Origin: an uncultured Sphingomonadaceae bacterium
GTDB taxonomy: Bacteria > Pseudomonadota > Alphaproteobacteria > Sphingomonadales > Sphingomonadaceae
DNA: 64,000 nt
Direction: 5' to 3'
NCBI GenBank assembly: GCA_947503245.1
Contig: CANNCV010000001.1
Location: 371,501 to 435,500 of the forward strand
The position numbers and the translations under genes are program-made. A model generated the notes under the pieces. That model was not told where the DNA came from and did no database searches. It worked only from the letters and a program-made list of their open reading frames with translations. Positions 62,745 through 64,000 of this stretch are shown piece by piece. Each line of letters starts with the position of its first letter. Position 1 is the stretch's first letter.

Positions 62745-64000
62745 ATGAAACTGATGACAATGTTTCTTGCCGCAGGTGCCTTGATGACCAGCGCTGTGGT
62801 GGCGCAAGTTCCTGATAATGTTGCTGATACCAAGGCTGACGCAACCAATGGCATTGGCGGCGGAGCGCGGCCTGTTGGGGCATCATGGGCGCGCAGCCCG
62901 GTTGTAGCACCAAATGGCATGGCGGCGACAGCACATCCCTTAGCAACGCAAATCGCGCTGGACATATTAAAAGCTGGTGGCAGCGCAGTTGATGCAGCCA
63001 TTGCTGCCAATGCGGCGCTTGGCCTGATGGAACCGACCGGCAATGGCATTGGCGGCGATCTGTTCGCCATTATTTATGACCCGAAAACCGATCAGCTTTA
63101 TGGCATAAACGGCTCTGGGCGATCCCCTAAAGGCCAGACGCTTAAGCAGCTTAAAGACAAGCTGGGCGCAGACGCGACCTCTATCCCGCCTGTTGGGGCA
63201 TTACCTGTAACCATACCGGGCACAGTGGATGCCTGGTTCACCATGCATGAGCGTTTTGGCACCTTGCCAATGCGCGAAAATTTGGCGCCCACCATCCGCT
63301 ATGCACGTGATGGACACCCTATAGCGCCTGTCATCGCCATGTATCTTGCGCGATCTTTACGATCCTATGAAGAGCGGCAGAAACGCTATGATTTTGATTT
63401 CAGCAATGCGCGGGCAACATGGTTCGCCAATGGCGCGCCTGCACCGGGCAGCATGTTCCGCAACCCCGATCTGGCCAATACTTTGGAGCGTATCGCGCAA
63501 AATGGCCGCGATGAATTCTATAAGGGCAAAACTGCGGCAACGATGGTCGATTATCTGCGCCGACAGGGCAGCGCTTTCGCGATAGAAGATTTTGCCAGCC
63601 ATAAAAGCGAATGGGTGGATGTGGCCTGCGCTGCATATCGGCGTGGTTATGAATTGTGCGAGCTTCCACCCAATTCGCAAGGCTTTGCTGCATTGCAAAT
63701 GGTCAATATCCTTAAACATGTTAATCTCTCGCAATGGGAGCGCGGCAGCCCTGAAGTTCTGCACTATATTACAGAGGCCAAAAGACTGGCCTTTGAAGAT
63801 GTTGCCCGCTTTTATGCTGATCCCGCCTTTTCCAAAGCGCCAACTGAGCTATTGACCGAAGCTTATGGCAAGGCACGTTTTGCGGAAATTGACCCTGAGC
63901 GCGCGACACCGGCATTTCGCCCCGGCGCATTTTCTGCACCCAGGCTGGAAGGGCCAGGCGACACCACTTATCTGACAGTGACTGACAAAAATGGTATGAT
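62745..64000 (+). CDS. ggt: Gamma-glutamyltransferase (partial, runs off the window)
   Basis: The first 418 residues. A signal peptide (MKLMTMFLAAGALMTSAVVAQ) is followed by the large-subunit start with PNGMAATAHPLATQIALDIL, GGSAVDAAIAANAALGL and EPTGNGIGGDLFAIIYD. GSGRSPKG and PVGALPVTIPGTVDAW are also typical. The autocleavage Thr and small subunit lie beyond the end. It cleaves gamma-glutamyl bonds such as in glutathione in the periplasm. Confidence 0.92.
   Translation, partial: MKLMTMFLAAGALMTSAVVAQVPDNVADTKADATNGIGGGARPVGASWARSPVVAPNGMAATAHPLATQIALDILKAGGSAVDAAIAANAALGLMEPTGNGIGGDLFAIIYDPKTDQLYGINGSGRSPKGQTLKQLKDKLGADATSIPPVGALPVTIPGTVDAWFTMHERFGTLPMRENLAPTIRYARDGHPIAPVIAMYLARSLRSYEERQKRYDFDFSNARATWFANGAPAPGSMFRNPDLANTLERIAQNGRDEFYKGKTAATMVDYLRRQGSAFAIEDFASHKSEWVDVACAAYRRGYELCELPPNSQGFAALQMVNILKHVNLSQWERGSPEVLHYITEAKRLAFEDVARFYADPAFSKAPTELLTEAYGKARFAEIDPERATPAFRPGAFSAPRLEGPGDTTYLTVTDKNGM

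Noticed and set aside
62585-63070. A 161-codon open frame opposite the gamma-glutamyltransferase start
   Set aside because: The plus strand encodes a clear signal peptide and family motifs, so this one is a shadow.
1-64000. CRISPR array or rRNA operon
   Set aside because: I saw no regularly spaced direct repeats with unique spacers and no rRNA sequence in the window.

Overview
The window looks like a piece of an alphaproteobacterial chromosome, most likely order Sphingomonadales. The grounds are the pheS-pheT, rpmI-rplT, ftsE-ftsX and rib gene neighbourhoods, the MJ0042/DUF3426 zinc-ribbon protein beside ftsE, DUF1134, DUF1176 and DUF1643 proteins, a TonB with a proline-rich spacer, and short palindromic repeats of the kind common in sphingomonads. 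No rRNA gene is present, so the assignment is an inference from gene content.

The first 8.3 kb is accessory DNA. A tyrosine recombinase (830-2140) with a helix-turn-helix protein and an unknown protein forms one end of an integrated element, with a fragment of a tRNA-Ser 3' end at 2309. From 2.7 to 8.1 kb lies a degraded array of RHS toxin tips, each followed by a small lipoprotein or membrane protein that could be its immunity factor. It is interrupted by three differently deleted copies of one IS6-family element.

From 8.4 to 17.4 kb lies a peptide secretion system. It has a C39-peptidase ABC exporter, an HlyD adaptor, eight short double-glycine-leader peptides plus one leaderless small ORF (five of these nine ORFs are under 60 aa), a small membrane protein whose C-terminus copies one of the peptides, a LuxR-type response regulator and a CHASE2 hybrid histidine kinase. 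This is the most distinctive locus in the window.

17.6-24.3 kb is a catabolic cluster under a TetR regulator: acyl-CoA dehydrogenase, APH-like kinase, SDR, quinone oxidoreductase, GST and Zn-alcohol dehydrogenase. The kinase plus acyl-CoA dehydrogenase pair recalls the fused ACAD10/11 proteins and the 4-hydroxyacyl-CoA route. A tRNA-Ser(GCT), a DUF1134 protein and an aromatic aminotransferase follow.

28-60 kb is mostly core genome: riboflavin synthesis (ribD, ribE, ribBX-like, ribH), tonB, gltX, nadE, prs, hisN-like, rpmI-rplT, pheS-pheT, prfC, hisC-tyrA, plsC, a YdcF protein and ftsE-ftsX. Three oddities are embedded here. pheT carries two palindromic-repeat insertions within its reading frame. 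A GIY-YIG gene is flanked by perfect 27-bp inverted repeats. A flavin amine oxidase gene (49160-50368) has its C-terminal third encoded before its N-terminal FAD domain, which looks like a circular permutation.

60-64 kb holds tRNA-Leu(GAG), a small metal-handling group (MerT-like and MerP-like proteins, a secreted barrel-like protein, a CsoR-family repressor) with two CsoR-type operator sequences, and the start of a gamma-glutamyltransferase gene that runs off the end.
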